The notes beneath the pieces are model-generated. The model searched no databases, was not told the origin of the DNA, and saw only the letters and a program-made list of their open reading frames with translations. A stretch of 64,000 nucleotides of DNA from Haloterrigena turkmenica DSM 5511 (lineage in GTDB: Archaea > Halobacteriota > Halobacteria > Halobacteriales > Natrialbaceae), in contig NC_013747.1 in assembly GCF_000025325.1 (NCBI RefSeq), forward strand, positions 1-64,000, in the 5' to 3' direction. Shown here one piece after another: positions 35,956 to 44,884 of this stretch (position 1 is its first letter; every line of letters begins with the position of its first letter). A program made the translations under genes and the position numbers.

Positions 35956-37131
35956 TCAGTTCGTCGGATTGGGCCGATCCACCGTCCCGACTTCCCGCCC
36001 GCGTTCGACGCCGGCTTCGACGGCCGACGTGATACGGTCGATCTGGTCCGCGGCGAGTTCCGGATGCATCGGTAACGAGAGGACGCGTCCCCCGATTTCC
36101 TCCGTGATGGGGAGCGAACCCCGTTGGTAGCCGTACTCGTCGCGGTAGCTCCGCGTCAGATGAGCGGCCGGCTCCCAGTAGATCTTCGACGCGATATTCC
36201 GGGACGATAACGTGTCGATAACGACGTCTCGATCGATGCTTTCCGCGAGGGTAACGGTGTAGAGCTGGTAGACGTGTCGGCCGCGGCCGGCCGCCGTGTG
36301 TGGTTCGACGCCGTCGACGTCCGCGAGTCCCTCCGAGAGGCGCGTTGCGACGCGCCGCCGGTCCGCGATGTGGTCTTCGACCCTCTCGAGTTGCGAACAG
36401 CCGATGCTCGCGACGAGGTCCGACATTCGGACGTTCGTTCCCAGGCTGACGTACTCGCCGCTGTCGCTCGAGTCGAAGTAGTCGTCCGAGGCACGACCGT
36501 GTGAGCGAAACCGGTCGAGTCGACGAGCGACGTCGTCGTCGTCGGTGACGACGGCTCCGCCCTCCCCGGTCGGCAGGATCTTGTTCTGACAGAAGCTCAG
36601 CGCGGCGGAGTCGCCGATCGTTCCCAGCGTTCGACCGCGGTAATCGGAGCCGAACGCCTCAGCGGCGTCCTCGATCAGCGTCAGATCCGCGTCGGCGGCG
36701 ATATCCTCGAGCAGTCCGATCTCGCTGGGGGCGCCGTACGGATGGACGGGGACGATCGCGGCCGTATCGTCGGTTATCAGCGTCGCGGCGTGTTCCGGAT
36801 CGATCCCGTACGTCTCCCGCTCGATGTCGGCGAATACCGGCCGTGCGCCGACGAGTCGGACGGCGTTCGCCGTCGCGATGAACGTAAACGAGGGCACGAT
36901 CACCTCGTCGCCCTCGCCGATCCCGTGGGCCGTCAGCGCGGCGACCAGGGCCGTCGTCCCGGAGTTGACCGTGATCGCGTGCTCGATGCCGAGATACTCC
37001 TCGAGGCCGCGCTCGAACTCCTCGATGTACGGCCCGTTTGCCCAGTACGAGCCTCGAGTGAGCGAATCGACGGCGTTAGTCACGTCGGTTTCGTCCCACG
37101 GGATTTCGAATAGCGGAATCTCGTCGCTCAT
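35956..37131 (-). CDS. DegT/DnrJ/EryC1/StrS sugar aminotransferase
   Basis: 391 residues. Clear family motifs: TVNSGTTALVAAL (about 56-68), VPVHPYGAPSEI, LIEDAAEAFGSDYRG (Asp contacting PLP), and SFCQNKILPTGEGGAVVT, with the Schiff-base Lys. It aminates a keto-sugar nucleotide, probably for a surface glycan. The N-terminus IPLFEIPWDETDV and the full length match the family. A TATA-like box is about 29 bases before the ATG. The CBS-epimerase gene follows on the same strand after about 200 bases. Confidence 0.92.
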   Translation of the reverse strand: MSDEIPLFEIPWDETDVTNAVDSLTRGSYWANGPYIEEFERGLEEYLGIEHAITVNSGTTALVAALTAHGIGEGDEVIVPSFTFIATANAVRLVGARPVFADIERETYGIDPEHAATLITDDTAAIVPVHPYGAPSEIGLLEDIAADADLTLIEDAAEAFGSDYRGRTLGTIGDSAALSFCQNKILPTGEGGAVVTDDDDVARRLDRFRSHGRASDDYFDSSDSGEYVSLGTNVRMSDLVASIGCSQLERVEDHIADRRRVATRLSEGLADVDGVEPHTAAGRGRHVYQLYTVTLAESIDRDVVIDTLSSRNIASKIYWEPAAHLTRSYRDEYGYQRGSLPITEEIGGRVLSLPMHPELAADQIDRITSAVEAGVERGREVGTVDRPNPTN

Positions 37132-37155
37132 TACGTGCCCGATTCACGGAAGAAT

Positions 37156-37165
37156 GGATTAAGTA
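37156..37165 (-). promoter_or_regulatory. TATA-like box of the sugar aminotransferase gene
   Basis: TACTTAATCC on the coding strand, about 29 bases before the ATG at 37131. Confidence 0.45.
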
Positions 37166-37287
37166 GCCGTCCGCTACCGCGGCGAAGGCACTCGTTTCGA
37201 GAGTTATGAGAGTCAAACGAAGCGAACGGCTGCGGACGCCGATCCGCGTTCCGGCGTCACGACCGTCGCTCGCGTTCGCTCTGTGCG

Positions 37288-37683
37288 TTACAGTTCGGGT
37301 GCCGGAACGACGACGACGGGTAGCGATGACTCCTCGAGGAGCGCGCGAGCGGTCGTTCCGACGCCCGAGGAACTGTCTGCGGCCACCTCGCGCGGCGTGA
37401 TCAGGAGTTCGTCGGCCTCGGCGGTCGCCGCTTCCTCGAGCAGGACCGCAGCCGGGTCGTCCCCGTCATCGTCCTCGCGGAGCTCCGTCCGGACCTCCCC
37501 GACAGTCGCCAGTCTGACGGGAGCGACGTTCAGCGCCTCCCGTGCGTCCCGACGGGCCGTCGCGTCGTCGGCTGGCGCGACGGCGACGACCGAGACGGTG
37601 TCGTCGGCCGTCGCCCGCTCGTCGAGGTAGTCACAGATCGCTGCCGCCGTGTGGACGGACGTCGTTCCGACGAGATAGTGCAT
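37288..37683 (-). CDS. UspA-like stress protein
   Basis: 131 residues with a Rossmann-like alpha/beta pattern: MHYLVGTTSVHTAAAI at the start, VSVVAVAP in the middle and SSLPVVVVPAPEL at the end, as in universal stress proteins. The ATP-binding motif of UspA (G-x2-G-x9-G-S/T) is not clear, since GVGTTARALLEESS is a partial match. The C-terminal half carries a short loop of Asp/Gly. The start was set at the ATG before HYLVG. It is monocistronic and convergent with no neighbour. Confidence 0.72.
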   Translation of the reverse strand: MHYLVGTTSVHTAAAICDYLDERATADDTVSVVAVAPADDATARRDAREALNVAPVRLATVGEVRTELREDDDGDDPAAVLLEEAATAEADELLITPREVAADSSSGVGTTARALLEESSLPVVVVPAPEL

Positions 37684-38042
37684 ATCGGATTCCTCGAGCG
37701 GCGGTCCAAAGAATCTGTGGAACGGCTTTCGAGCCGTCAGCGACCGTGCTACCACCAGTCTCCGTCGTCAGGATACCGACTGGTGAGGATTTTCCGACCC
37801 AGAAAACGCACTCGTAGCACTATTAGGGGACAGCCGAAAGGAGTGACTGGGGCGGAGCACCCGACTCTCGACGGCACTCTCCCCGTCGAATCCGATCATC
37901 CCATCCCCATCGTCTAGCCCCACCCTGATCGTCAGGCGGCCTTCCCCATCCGGGCCGTCCTGATCCATCCGTCCCCTCTCCCCGCAGTTCGCTTCGGCCC
38001 ACGGAGGATCGCGTTCTGATAGATTTCCGCCGCGTCGAACCC
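37684..38042. other. intergenic region, no gene seen
   Basis: 359 bases between two minus-strand genes. Frames crossing it are low-complexity shadows. No promoter-like box was convincing and no repeat was seen. Confidence 0.45.
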
Positions 38043-38354
38043 TTAATGCTGTCCGTACAGCGAGTACATGATCGCGAGCAATCCGACGAGTCGACTGACG
38101 TTTTCGAGAAAGACCGTGACGACCTGGTCCGCCTGAAACGCGGTCGTCACCGTCAGGTTGATCAGAAACGGACAGAGGGTGAGAAAGAGCAGGCCGACGG
38201 CCAGATAGAGCATCGACGACGCGTCGTTGCGGCGGTAGCCGCGGTAGGCCTGGTACGCGATGAGCGTCCCGATCAGCGCGACGAGGAAGAGGCTCGCGAC
38301 GGTCAACAATTCGAACAGGGGCGCCTGATCGATTCGCACGACGTCCCGGGTCAT
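38043..38354 (-). CDS. three-segment membrane protein (DUF7521-like)
   Basis: 103 residues with three hydrophobic stretches (about 13-37, 47-70 and 80-98) and a cytoplasmic loop with the string YQAYRGYRRNDA between the first two. I recall this family as DUF7521, which typically follows a small winged-helix gene; the number is from memory. Its ATG overlaps the stop of that regulator as ATGA, so the two are translated together. The pair resembles a membrane sensor or anti-regulator with its DNA-binding partner (inference). Confidence 0.78.
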   Translation of the reverse strand: MTRDVVRIDQAPLFELLTVASLFLVALIGTLIAYQAYRGYRRNDASSMLYLAVGLLFLTLCPFLINLTVTTAFQADQVVTVFLENVSRLVGLLAIMYSLYGQH

Positions 38355-38701
38355 CGCATCCCCTCCCACATGCGGGTGAACTTGTCGGCGACGTCCTCTT
38401 CGTCCTGGTACGTAACCTCGAGTTCGAACTCGCCGTCGCCGAGGGAGAGTTCCAGCGACTCGAGGTTCGCGCTGTAGACGCTGTAGTGGTTGCCGTCGGG
38501 GGCGAGTTCGGTCTCTTCGGAGACGAGTTGACACTCCTCGAGACGATCGAGCCGTCGGTAGATCGTGGGCAGGGACGCATCACACCGTTCGCTCAGGGTA
38601 CTAGCAGACATGGGTTCGACGCTCGTATGGGTGAGGATGTCACGTGCGTACTCGTCGTCGAGCACGGCGAGCACCGTCGATAAATCGGTATCCTCACTCA
38701 C
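38351..38701 (-). CDS. winged-helix regulator (ArsR-like), partner of the membrane protein
   Basis: 116 residues. The winged helix occupies about 8-75: LAVLDDEYARDILTHT, then MSASTLSERCDASLPTIYRRLDRL as helix-turn-helix, then QLVSEETELAPDGNHYSVYSA as the wing. The rest is a short dimerisation part rich in Glu. There are no metal-binding Cys, so it is not a classic metal sensor. A TATA-like GATACTAATA lies about 25 bases before the start. It overlaps the downstream membrane-protein gene by four bases, and its targets probably include its own promoter. Confidence 0.85.
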   Translation of the reverse strand: MSEDTDLSTVLAVLDDEYARDILTHTSVEPMSASTLSERCDASLPTIYRRLDRLEECQLVSEETELAPDGNHYSVYSANLESLELSLGDGEFELEVTYQDEEDVADKFTRMWEGMR

Positions 38702-38894
38702 TGCTACCTGTTCGTTTCCCTATTAGTATCAAAAACGGTCCGGTTTTTCTGATCGAGAAAATTCGCTCTCGAGTGAATCGATATGTAGGAGCCGCGTCCA
38801 ACCGCTGTCGTCTCGACAGCACCCATTCTATATACCGATATAAGGTTTACCACAGATCGTGCCACCCCGAAACAGTCGAGGAGGACGTCCGAAA

Positions 38895-39722
38895 TCACTG
38901 CGTCTCGAGCCAGTGGAACAGCCGCTCGAGCAGCCGATCCTCCGCGTCGGCCGAGAACCGATGGCCCTCCGTCGCGAACGCCTCGAGGAGGACGTCCGTC
39001 TCCAGGGCGGCCGCGGCGTCGACGCTGTCTCCGATGTCGACGGAGTCGTCGTCGCGCCCGTGAAAGATCGCGACCGGGACCGACAGCGAGGCGGCGACGT
39101 CGTCGAACTCGTAGGTCTCGAAATCGTCGAAGAATCGCGCGTCGATTCGGTCACCGGTTTCGAACTCGTAGATACCCGCGCAGTTCGCGTGTCGCTCCTC
39201 GCTCGCGGTTTCACCGCTCGCTCCATCGGGACCCTCGCGGCTCGCGTGTCGCTTCGCTCCCGCTCGCCTGTTCGAGGTCCCACTCGGTTCGTCCTCGCGC
39301 TCGACGATCGCCCGATACTCGTCGAACGCGCGGTTGTACGTCACGGGCGCTCTCGTCGCGACAGCTTCGACTCGCTCGTCGTCGACGGCCGCGTGGAACG
39401 CGACCTTGCCGCCGAAACTCGAGCCGAAGAGGACGATCGACGGCGGCGCGACGTACTCGAGGACGGCGTGCAGATCCGCGAGTTTGTCGCTCAGCGTCTG
39501 GTCGACGAACCGGCCGTCGGACGCCCCGCAGCCGCGGAAGTCGAACCGGACGGCGTTGTAGCCGTGCTCGACCGCCCGCCGACACCGGCGTTCGTAACTC
39601 CCGGTCTTGTCGCTCAGAAAGCCGTGACAGAAGACGATCCAGTCGTCGCCGGGGGCCTCGTGATGGACGGCGGCGACCGTCTCCCCGTCGGCGACGGTGA
39701 CGCGGTGTTCCGTTTCGGTCAT
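38895..39722 (-). CDS. alpha/beta hydrolase
   Basis: 275 residues. Hydrolase motifs: WIVFCHGFLSDKTGSY, AVRFDFRGCGASDG, LFGSSFGGKVAF with Ser as nucleophile, FHGRDDDSVD with the acid, and TEGHRF with the His. An Arg/Ser/Gly-rich loop of about 45 residues (around 145-190) is inserted between the core and the cap, unusual but probably surface-exposed. The start is the ATG before TETEHRV; the longer frame is high-G+C read-through. It diverges from the small zinc-finger gene. Confidence 0.85.
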   Translation of the reverse strand: MTETEHRVTVADGETVAAVHHEAPGDDWIVFCHGFLSDKTGSYERRCRRAVEHGYNAVRFDFRGCGASDGRFVDQTLSDKLADLHAVLEYVAPPSIVLFGSSFGGKVAFHAAVDDERVEAVATRAPVTYNRAFDEYRAIVEREDEPSGTSNRRAGAKRHASREGPDGASGETASEERHANCAGIYEFETGDRIDARFFDDFETYEFDDVAASLSVPVAIFHGRDDDSVDIGDSVDAAAALETDVLLEAFATEGHRFSADAEDRLLERLFHWLETQ

Positions 39723-39845
39723 CGGTCGATCGCAGGACGGTCGCGACCGTATGCGTTGCCGTTTCACGCCGGTTGTGGGTCTCGAGCGGGGCGAAGGACC
39801 GCCATCGGCCAACCATTTACTTCCGATCGGCGCAATCTATCGACT

Positions 39846-40010
39846 ATGACCCGCACGACCTACCGCTGTACCTGCGGCGCCCTCCTCGAGTTCAAGCAGG
39901 ACCTCGAAAAGGAGCCGGGAATCGCGACGCCCAGCTGGAAGTGTACGGACTGCGGGACGCCAGTGCCGGGACAGATCGCCGAGAAGGTCAGACACCAGCA
40001 CCCGTCCTAA
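39846..40010 (+). CDS. 54-residue zinc-finger protein
   Basis: A short gene: ATG at 39846, stop TAA at 40008-40010. Four Cys in the order CTC-GALLEF and CTDC suggest one zinc site. The N-terminus MTRTTYRCTCGALLEF is typical of small haloarchaeal zinc-ribbon proteins. A TATA-like CATTTACTT is about 30 bases before the start. It lies at the end of a long antisense shadow frame in the same register, which can hide it. Function unknown. Confidence 0.72.
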   Translation: MTRTTYRCTCGALLEFKQDLEKEPGIATPSWKCTDCGTPVPGQIAEKVRHQHPS

Positions 40011-40128
40011 CGCGGCCGTCCGATTCGGCTCACGTCGGCGGGTCCGAAACAACGACGTGACGGCATTCGGACGGTATCGCAAGCATCGTCGATATACTCC
40101 CGTCCCGAATATTCCCCGAGAGACGACG

Positions 40129-40422
40129 ATGGATTGTTCCCGCAGACGGACGCTCGAACTGGGTTTCGGCGCGGTCGGATCGATGGCGCTACTGGCTGGC
40201 TGTAGCGACAGCGGGTCAGGTGACGAGAACGAGACCGAGACCAACGAGAGCGACGGCGACGGTAACGCGAGTGACGACGAACAGGCCGAACACCCGGACG
40301 AGGTCGGTGACGACATGGAAGAAGAAGGCGAGCCGACGGGGTACGCCCCGGACGCCAACGAGAGCGAGGAGAACGACAGCGACGACGAAAACGCGACCGC
40401 CGGCCCGGAGCAGGACGACTGA
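40129..40422 (+). CDS. acidic Tat lipoprotein
   Basis: 97 residues. The N-terminus has SRRRTLELGFGAVG followed by LLAGCSDS, a Tat signal with a lipobox Cys (residue about 24), so it is exported folded and lipid-anchored. The mature part is about 70 residues of Asp, Glu, Asn and Gly with no folded look. The role may be a surface anchor or cation binder; there is no family I recognise. The start was set at the ATG before DCSRRR, because the upstream frame overlaps no promoter. Confidence 0.72.
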   Translation: MDCSRRRTLELGFGAVGSMALLAGCSDSGSGDENETETNESDGDGNASDDEQAEHPDEVGDDMEEEGEPTGYAPDANESEENDSDDENATAGPEQDD

Positions 40423-40440
40423 GACGTTTCGGGCGTCGCG

Positions 40441-40773
40441 TTACGCCCGTTCGACACCGCGGTCGGAGTCAGACGTCGATTCGGACTCGAGTCGACGCCG
40501 ACGCCGCTCCACGTGTCGCCACTGCGCGTAGCTGTAGTACAGCAGCGAGACCACCGCGAGCGCGCCGAGTGCGACCGTCGCTCCCAACAGGACGACCAGC
40601 GGTTCGACACCCGACTCGAGGGCGCTCCGGGAAAGTCCGTTAGGGACCTGTCGCTGGACGCTCGCGGGGCCGATAGCGAGCATGTACCCGACGAGCGACA
40701 GGGCGCTGACGGCCCACAGCGCGAGCGATGCGGCGGAGACGAGCCAACTGCGTCTGATTTCGGCGTCGGTCAT
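40441..40773 (-). CDS. two-segment membrane protein, unknown
   Basis: 110 residues with two hydrophobic stretches (about 10-35 and 60-85), an outer loop rich in Gln/Ser/Gly, and a cytoplasmic Arg-rich end (HVERRRRRLESES) that fits the positive-inside rule. No known motif. It is convergent with the lipoprotein gene (18 bases between stops). The start was taken at the ATG before TDAEIRR. Confidence 0.68.
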   Translation of the reverse strand: MTDAEIRRSWLVSAASLALWAVSALSLVGYMLAIGPASVQRQVPNGLSRSALESGVEPLVVLLGATVALGALAVVSLLYYSYAQWRHVERRRRRLESESTSDSDRGVERA

Positions 40774-41041
40774 CGGTCCCTCCCGACCGTCGAATCGGAG
40801 ACCTCGCCGGACGGACACGGGTTCGTCCGGGACTCGAACGACTCGAGAGCGACCGCGGATACAGCAGTCCTCACAGTGATGTTACTCGAGGGATACGAGT
40901 CGACTCGCTTAGGTCCAGAGCTGAATCTGATCGCCAGTTATCCCACGGGGGCGTGTCGCTACCCGGTCAGAGAACGCGGTCCGTGAGGGGGCCAAATCAA
41001 TCCTGAGAGTCGCTTTCTGAATTGAATCGTCCACATTGTAA

Positions 41042-42313
41042 TCACCGTTCAAACGCGTCCGCAAGCTCCTCCCGCATGAACTCCCGGCGACGCCGCCGGG
41101 CCTCTTCTTCGCCGAGATAGTTCTCGACGACGACCTGCGCGTCGTCGCTGCCCTGTTCGTCCGCAACCGCTTCGATCTGCCTCGAGAGGCGTTCGACGGC
41201 GTCGGCGTAGGTCCGATACCAGAACCGGCGGCCGTACTGAGGCGTCGGCGTCTCATCGCCGTCATCCAGACCAGCTCGCTTTGCGAGTCGCTTGAAGCGA
41301 TTCGTGACCGTGTCCGGCCGGACGTGGCCGCTCGCAGCCGCGGTACTCGGGAACAGATACTCGCCGTCCCACTCGTCGCGGTCGGCGAGTTGCGCCCACC
41401 GATCGGCCAGCGTCTCGAGGCCGTAGTGTACTGAGACCGTTCCGGGTCCGTTTTTTCGCGTCTCGAAGACGATCCGCGGGTCGTCGGCGTCGAAGTCGAA
41501 TCCGCCATCGTCGGTCCGCGGTTCGAACTGGGCCGTCGACAGCGCCGCGACCTCGCCGCGACGAAGGCCCCATGCACACGTCGCAACGACTAGCAGGCGG
41601 TCGCTGACGGCTTCGCAGGCGTCGGCGAGCGCCCGAACGTCGTCGGGCTCGAGTGCGTCCGGGTTGCGGTCCTCGGCGTCGGGCGTCTCCTCGCTCCATG
41701 CGCGTTCGTGTGGAGCGCCGCGGGCTGGATTGTACGCAGCGTCGCGATCGCCGGCCAGCCACTCGTACCACTGTCGGACGTCGGTCAGGTGTTTGTACTT
41801 CGATTCGGCGCTCGAGAGGTCGCCGTCGAGTACGTCGAACACGTCCCGCACCCGCTGTTTCTCGTCTCGCCGTGGTTCGTCGTCGTTCCGGAGCGGAGTG
41901 ACGATATCGTCCCGGCTGTGGAGGTCGCCGTAGGTTCGGACGTATTTCGCGAGGCGGGCGCGTTTCGAGTCGATCGTACTGTCCGCGAGGTTCTGCCGGC
42001 GAAGGTAGGTCTCGAGGTACAACTCGAGTTCGTGGATGGTGGTTTCATCGTCGATACCCCACGGGTAGTCGTCGTCAGTATCGGGGTCTGGATAGCCGAC
42101 CGTCGCGAGGAACTGTGCGAGCGTCAGCTCGTGATGTTCTCGAAGCGCGTAGGTGATTCCCGAGTAGCCGGCTTCGGCGATCTCCGTGTAGGTTGGTCGC
42201 GTCTCGAGGTCAAGCCCCTCTCGAGCGAGGACGGGTTCGATCTCCGTGTTCCAAAACGCTTGGAGTTCTCGGAGATCCATCCGAGACCAGTTGATCGTCT
42301 CACCGCTACTCAT
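41042..42313 (-). CDS. tyrosine recombinase/integrase
   Basis: 423 residues. The N-terminal SAM-like DNA-binding domain is at about 60-170 and the catalytic domain at about 190-410. Catalytic residues: Arg in WGLRRGEVAAL, Lys in FETRKNGPG, Arg in QYGRRFWYRTY (the usual His is Gln here), and nucleophile Tyr in VVVENYLGEEEA. It matches a group of haloarchaeal integrases. No tRNA or direct-repeat attachment site was found nearby, so it appears to be an orphan. A perfect 7-bp inverted repeat (42424-42442) lies about 110 bases before the start. A second recombinase lies 2.6 kb away. Confidence 0.83.
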   Translation of the reverse strand: MSSGETINWSRMDLRELQAFWNTEIEPVLAREGLDLETRPTYTEIAEAGYSGITYALREHHELTLAQFLATVGYPDPDTDDDYPWGIDDETTIHELELYLETYLRRQNLADSTIDSKRARLAKYVRTYGDLHSRDDIVTPLRNDDEPRRDEKQRVRDVFDVLDGDLSSAESKYKHLTDVRQWYEWLAGDRDAAYNPARGAPHERAWSEETPDAEDRNPDALEPDDVRALADACEAVSDRLLVVATCAWGLRRGEVAALSTAQFEPRTDDGGFDFDADDPRIVFETRKNGPGTVSVHYGLETLADRWAQLADRDEWDGEYLFPSTAAASGHVRPDTVTNRFKRLAKRAGLDDGDETPTPQYGRRFWYRTYADAVERLSRQIEAVADEQGSDDAQVVVENYLGEEEARRRRREFMREELADAFER

Positions 42314-42423
42314 CGTCTCACCCACTCGAGAAGGCCGTTTGCTCCGAGTTGGGAGTATTCTAAGACCCTCGTTTTCACACGTTTCGCTACAACTGACAAT
42401 ACCGTAAAACTACTGGTGACTGC

Positions 42424-42442
42424 GTTGTCTGCATGAGACAAC
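42424..42442. promoter_or_regulatory. perfect inverted repeat upstream of the integrase
   Basis: GTTGTCT and AGACAAC pair perfectly around five bases. It lies about 110 bases before the integrase start, in low-G+C DNA that also holds a 12-bp palindrome TATATCGATATA (42491-42502). It could be an operator or part of an attachment site. Confidence 0.35.
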
Positions 42443-42609
42443 CCGGATTGGAGAAATCTGATCCTATTGATGCGTTGTAGAAATAAACCATATATCGATA
42501 TACGGAATTTTCGTCCCAGAGGCGCCGGCCGGGACCATCCAGAAGTAGTCCGGAACTTTGCTCGAGAGGCGCGATTACTATAACGACGAGCGCCGCGCTA
42601 CTCAGCCGA

Positions 42610-43440
42610 TTATTCCCGCCCGGTCACCGTCACGGTCCCCGTCTCCGTCCGCACCTCGAGTCGATGCGTTCCCTGTCCGACGACGGCCTCGATCAGCGAA
42701 TCGCCGGCCATCTTCGGTAGATCCGCTACGCCGGAGACGGAGATATTGCCCGAATCGGTCGTGATGTCGAGCGTCAGATCCAGTCGATCGGGCAGGCGGA
42801 GTTCGACGTCGCCGGATGACGTCTCGATCGTCGCGTCCCGTTCGATATCCGGCAGTGTCGCCGTAACGTCGCCGGAGTCGGTCTCGAGGTGTTCGATCGA
42901 CGCTGGATCGACAAGTTCGATCGTTCCGGCGTCGGTCGTCGCCGAGACGGTTCCGTCGACGGCTTCGATGCGGACGTCGCCGGTTTCCGTGACCGCGGTG
43001 AGATCGCCGCGGACGTCGCTGACGTCGATTTCACCCGTCCTCGTGTCGACGTCGCGGACCGCGAGGCGATCGGGGACCACGACAGAGAGATCGAGGACCG
43101 GAACGGGACGGAGACCGAAGAGCATCCGCGAGTCGTCCCGCTGGACCGCCACCTCGAGGCAGTCGCCGTCGGCGACCGTCTCGAGCCCGATCGTCTCGAG
43201 GTCGTCCGGGCTGACGGCGGCCTTTCGGCCGTCGACGACGACCTCGTCTCGGGATGTCGAGCGAACGTCGACGTCGCCGATGGCCGTCGAGACGGACACC
43301 GCGGAGAGGTCGCTCGCGGAGTGCGTTTCGGTGACCGATTCCTCGACATCGCGGCCGTCCGCGAGACAACCGGCCACCCCTGCGACGGTCCCGACGGCGA
43401 TCCCAGCCAGGATCGACCGTCGCGATGTCGTGGGAGTCAT
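42610..43440 (-). CDS. DUF4097-type beta-helix lipoprotein
   Basis: 276 residues. It begins TPTTSRRSILAGIAVG with a Tat-like motif and a lipobox ending GVAGCLADG, so it is a surface lipoprotein (Cys near residue 23). The mature part is built from repeated short strands such as TRTGEIDVSDVRG, VTETGDVRIEAVDG, TDSGDVTATLPD and TSSGDVELRLPD, the stacked turns typical of DUF4097 (adhesin-like). Binding partners are unknown. It is transcribed away from the glycerophosphodiesterase gene across a 240-base gap. Confidence 0.83.
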   Translation of the reverse strand: MTPTTSRRSILAGIAVGTVAGVAGCLADGRDVEESVTETHSASDLSAVSVSTAIGDVDVRSTSRDEVVVDGRKAAVSPDDLETIGLETVADGDCLEVAVQRDDSRMLFGLRPVPVLDLSVVVPDRLAVRDVDTRTGEIDVSDVRGDLTAVTETGDVRIEAVDGTVSATTDAGTIELVDPASIEHLETDSGDVTATLPDIERDATIETSSGDVELRLPDRLDLTLDITTDSGNISVSGVADLPKMAGDSLIEAVVGQGTHRLEVRTETGTVTVTGRE

Positions 43441-43683
43441 ACTCTGACGTACTTCATCGGCCGATATAATGGCGACAGTCACCGGCGGAGAGCGTTCGGT
43501 CGGACCGACAGTCAGCCGCTCCGATCGGTCGTCGACTTCCGCTCGATCCGCAGTTCATCCCGTGGACGATCATAGCTCTTCCCGGCGTCCCAGTGCGTGA
43601 CGTTGACACGGATACTGCCACGGGTTAGTACGAATTAGAAATATAAGATGTATTAGTTGTGTTTCAGGTCCGCTGACGTACAG

Positions 43684-44760
43684 ATGTCCGATCCCAACGG
43701 CGACGAGAGACGAACCGGCCATCCAGACACCTCGGGGTCCGCGCTCCGGCGGCGGTCCGTTATCGCCGCTGCGGGGGCGTCGGCGATCGGCATGGTCGGC
43801 GCTGCGAGCGCCGATCGCGGCCGCGGGACCGAGCGCGATCGATCCGCCGGCTCCGACAATCGACAGCGCAACCGATCGCGCGAACGCGGGTTCGTCGATC
43901 GGACCGACGAGCCGGATCTGATCGCCCACCGCGGATTCGCCGGACTCTACCCCGAGAACACCGTCGGCGCCGTCGAGGCGTCGGCCCGCGGTATCCGGTC
44001 GCCGTACGCGCCGTCCCGCGGGGCGAACATGATCGAAATCGACGTCGTTCCGACCGCCGACGGCGACGTCGTCGTCTTCCACGACGACCGTCTCGCCGAG
44101 CGCGACGGCGGCGAGCGCGGCCTCACCGACACCGAGGGCGTCGTCTGGGAGACCGACACTGAGACCGTCACGAGCGCCGAAGTGCTCGAGAGCGGCGAGA
44201 CCGTTCCCCGACTGCGCGAGACTCTCGCGGCGATTCCGTCCCACGTCGGCGTCAACGTCGAGCTGAAGAACCCGGGCTCGTTCGACGTTCGATTCGCCGA
44301 GTCGCTCTCGAGCGAGGAACTCGCGGGGCAGAAAGAGCTCTGGCAGCCGTTCGTCACCGACGTGCTCGCGGTCGTCGACGACTTCGACCACGAGTACCTC
44401 TTCTCGTCGTTCTACGAGGCGGCGCTAGCGACGACCCGCGAGGCGTCGGACTACCCGGTCGCGCCGCTGCTCTGGGACTCCGTCGAAGCCGGCCTCGAGG
44501 TCGCCCGCCGCTACGAGGCCGAGGCGATCCATCCGCCGTACGATATGATCCGCGATACGCCGTTCTACGCCGACCAGCACTACGCGGAGGACGCCGGCTG
44601 GGACGAGATCGACCTCCTCGCGGTCGCCAACGAGGAAGGGCGGGACGTGAACGTCTTCACCCTCGAGACCTGGTACCAGGCCGACCAGTTGGCGGCGGCC
44701 GGCGTTGACGGGCTGATCAGCGACTACGCCGACGTGCGCCGGTTCGGCGTGACGAACTGA
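43684..44760 (+). CDS. glycerophosphodiester phosphodiesterase, Tat-exported
   Basis: 358 residues. After an N-terminal part with the Tat-like LRRRSVIAAAGASAIG, the GDPD fold shows LIAHRGFAGLYPENT (catalytic His and Arg), EIDVVPTADGDVVVFHD with the metal Glu and Asp and second His, and VNVELKNPG. It cleaves glycerophosphodiesters, here probably outside the cell, to scavenge glycerol phosphate from lipid head groups. The start is the ATG before SDPNGDE. It is not in an operon with transport genes. Confidence 0.87.
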   Translation: MSDPNGDERRTGHPDTSGSALRRRSVIAAAGASAIGMVGAASADRGRGTERDRSAGSDNRQRNRSRERGFVDRTDEPDLIAHRGFAGLYPENTVGAVEASARGIRSPYAPSRGANMIEIDVVPTADGDVVVFHDDRLAERDGGERGLTDTEGVVWETDTETVTSAEVLESGETVPRLRETLAAIPSHVGVNVELKNPGSFDVRFAESLSSEELAGQKELWQPFVTDVLAVVDDFDHEYLFSSFYEAALATTREASDYPVAPLLWDSVEAGLEVARRYEAEAIHPPYDMIRDTPFYADQHYAEDAGWDEIDLLAVANEEGRDVNVFTLETWYQADQLAAAGVDGLISDYADVRRFGVTN

Positions 44761-44884
44761 CGGCGCCGCGAGTGGTTCGACTCTGTGGGACCGAAACACA
44801 GATTTAGGGCGGTGGCGCAGTATCGTACGAGTAGATGATCAGCGGCGGCGATCTCACGAGGCGGTTGCTGCGGGTGATCGAGTC

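Noticed and set aside
38859-39845. Most of a long plus-strand frame opposite the hydrolase
   Set aside because: Only its last 54 codons (39846-40010) make a sensible zinc protein; the rest is a shadow.
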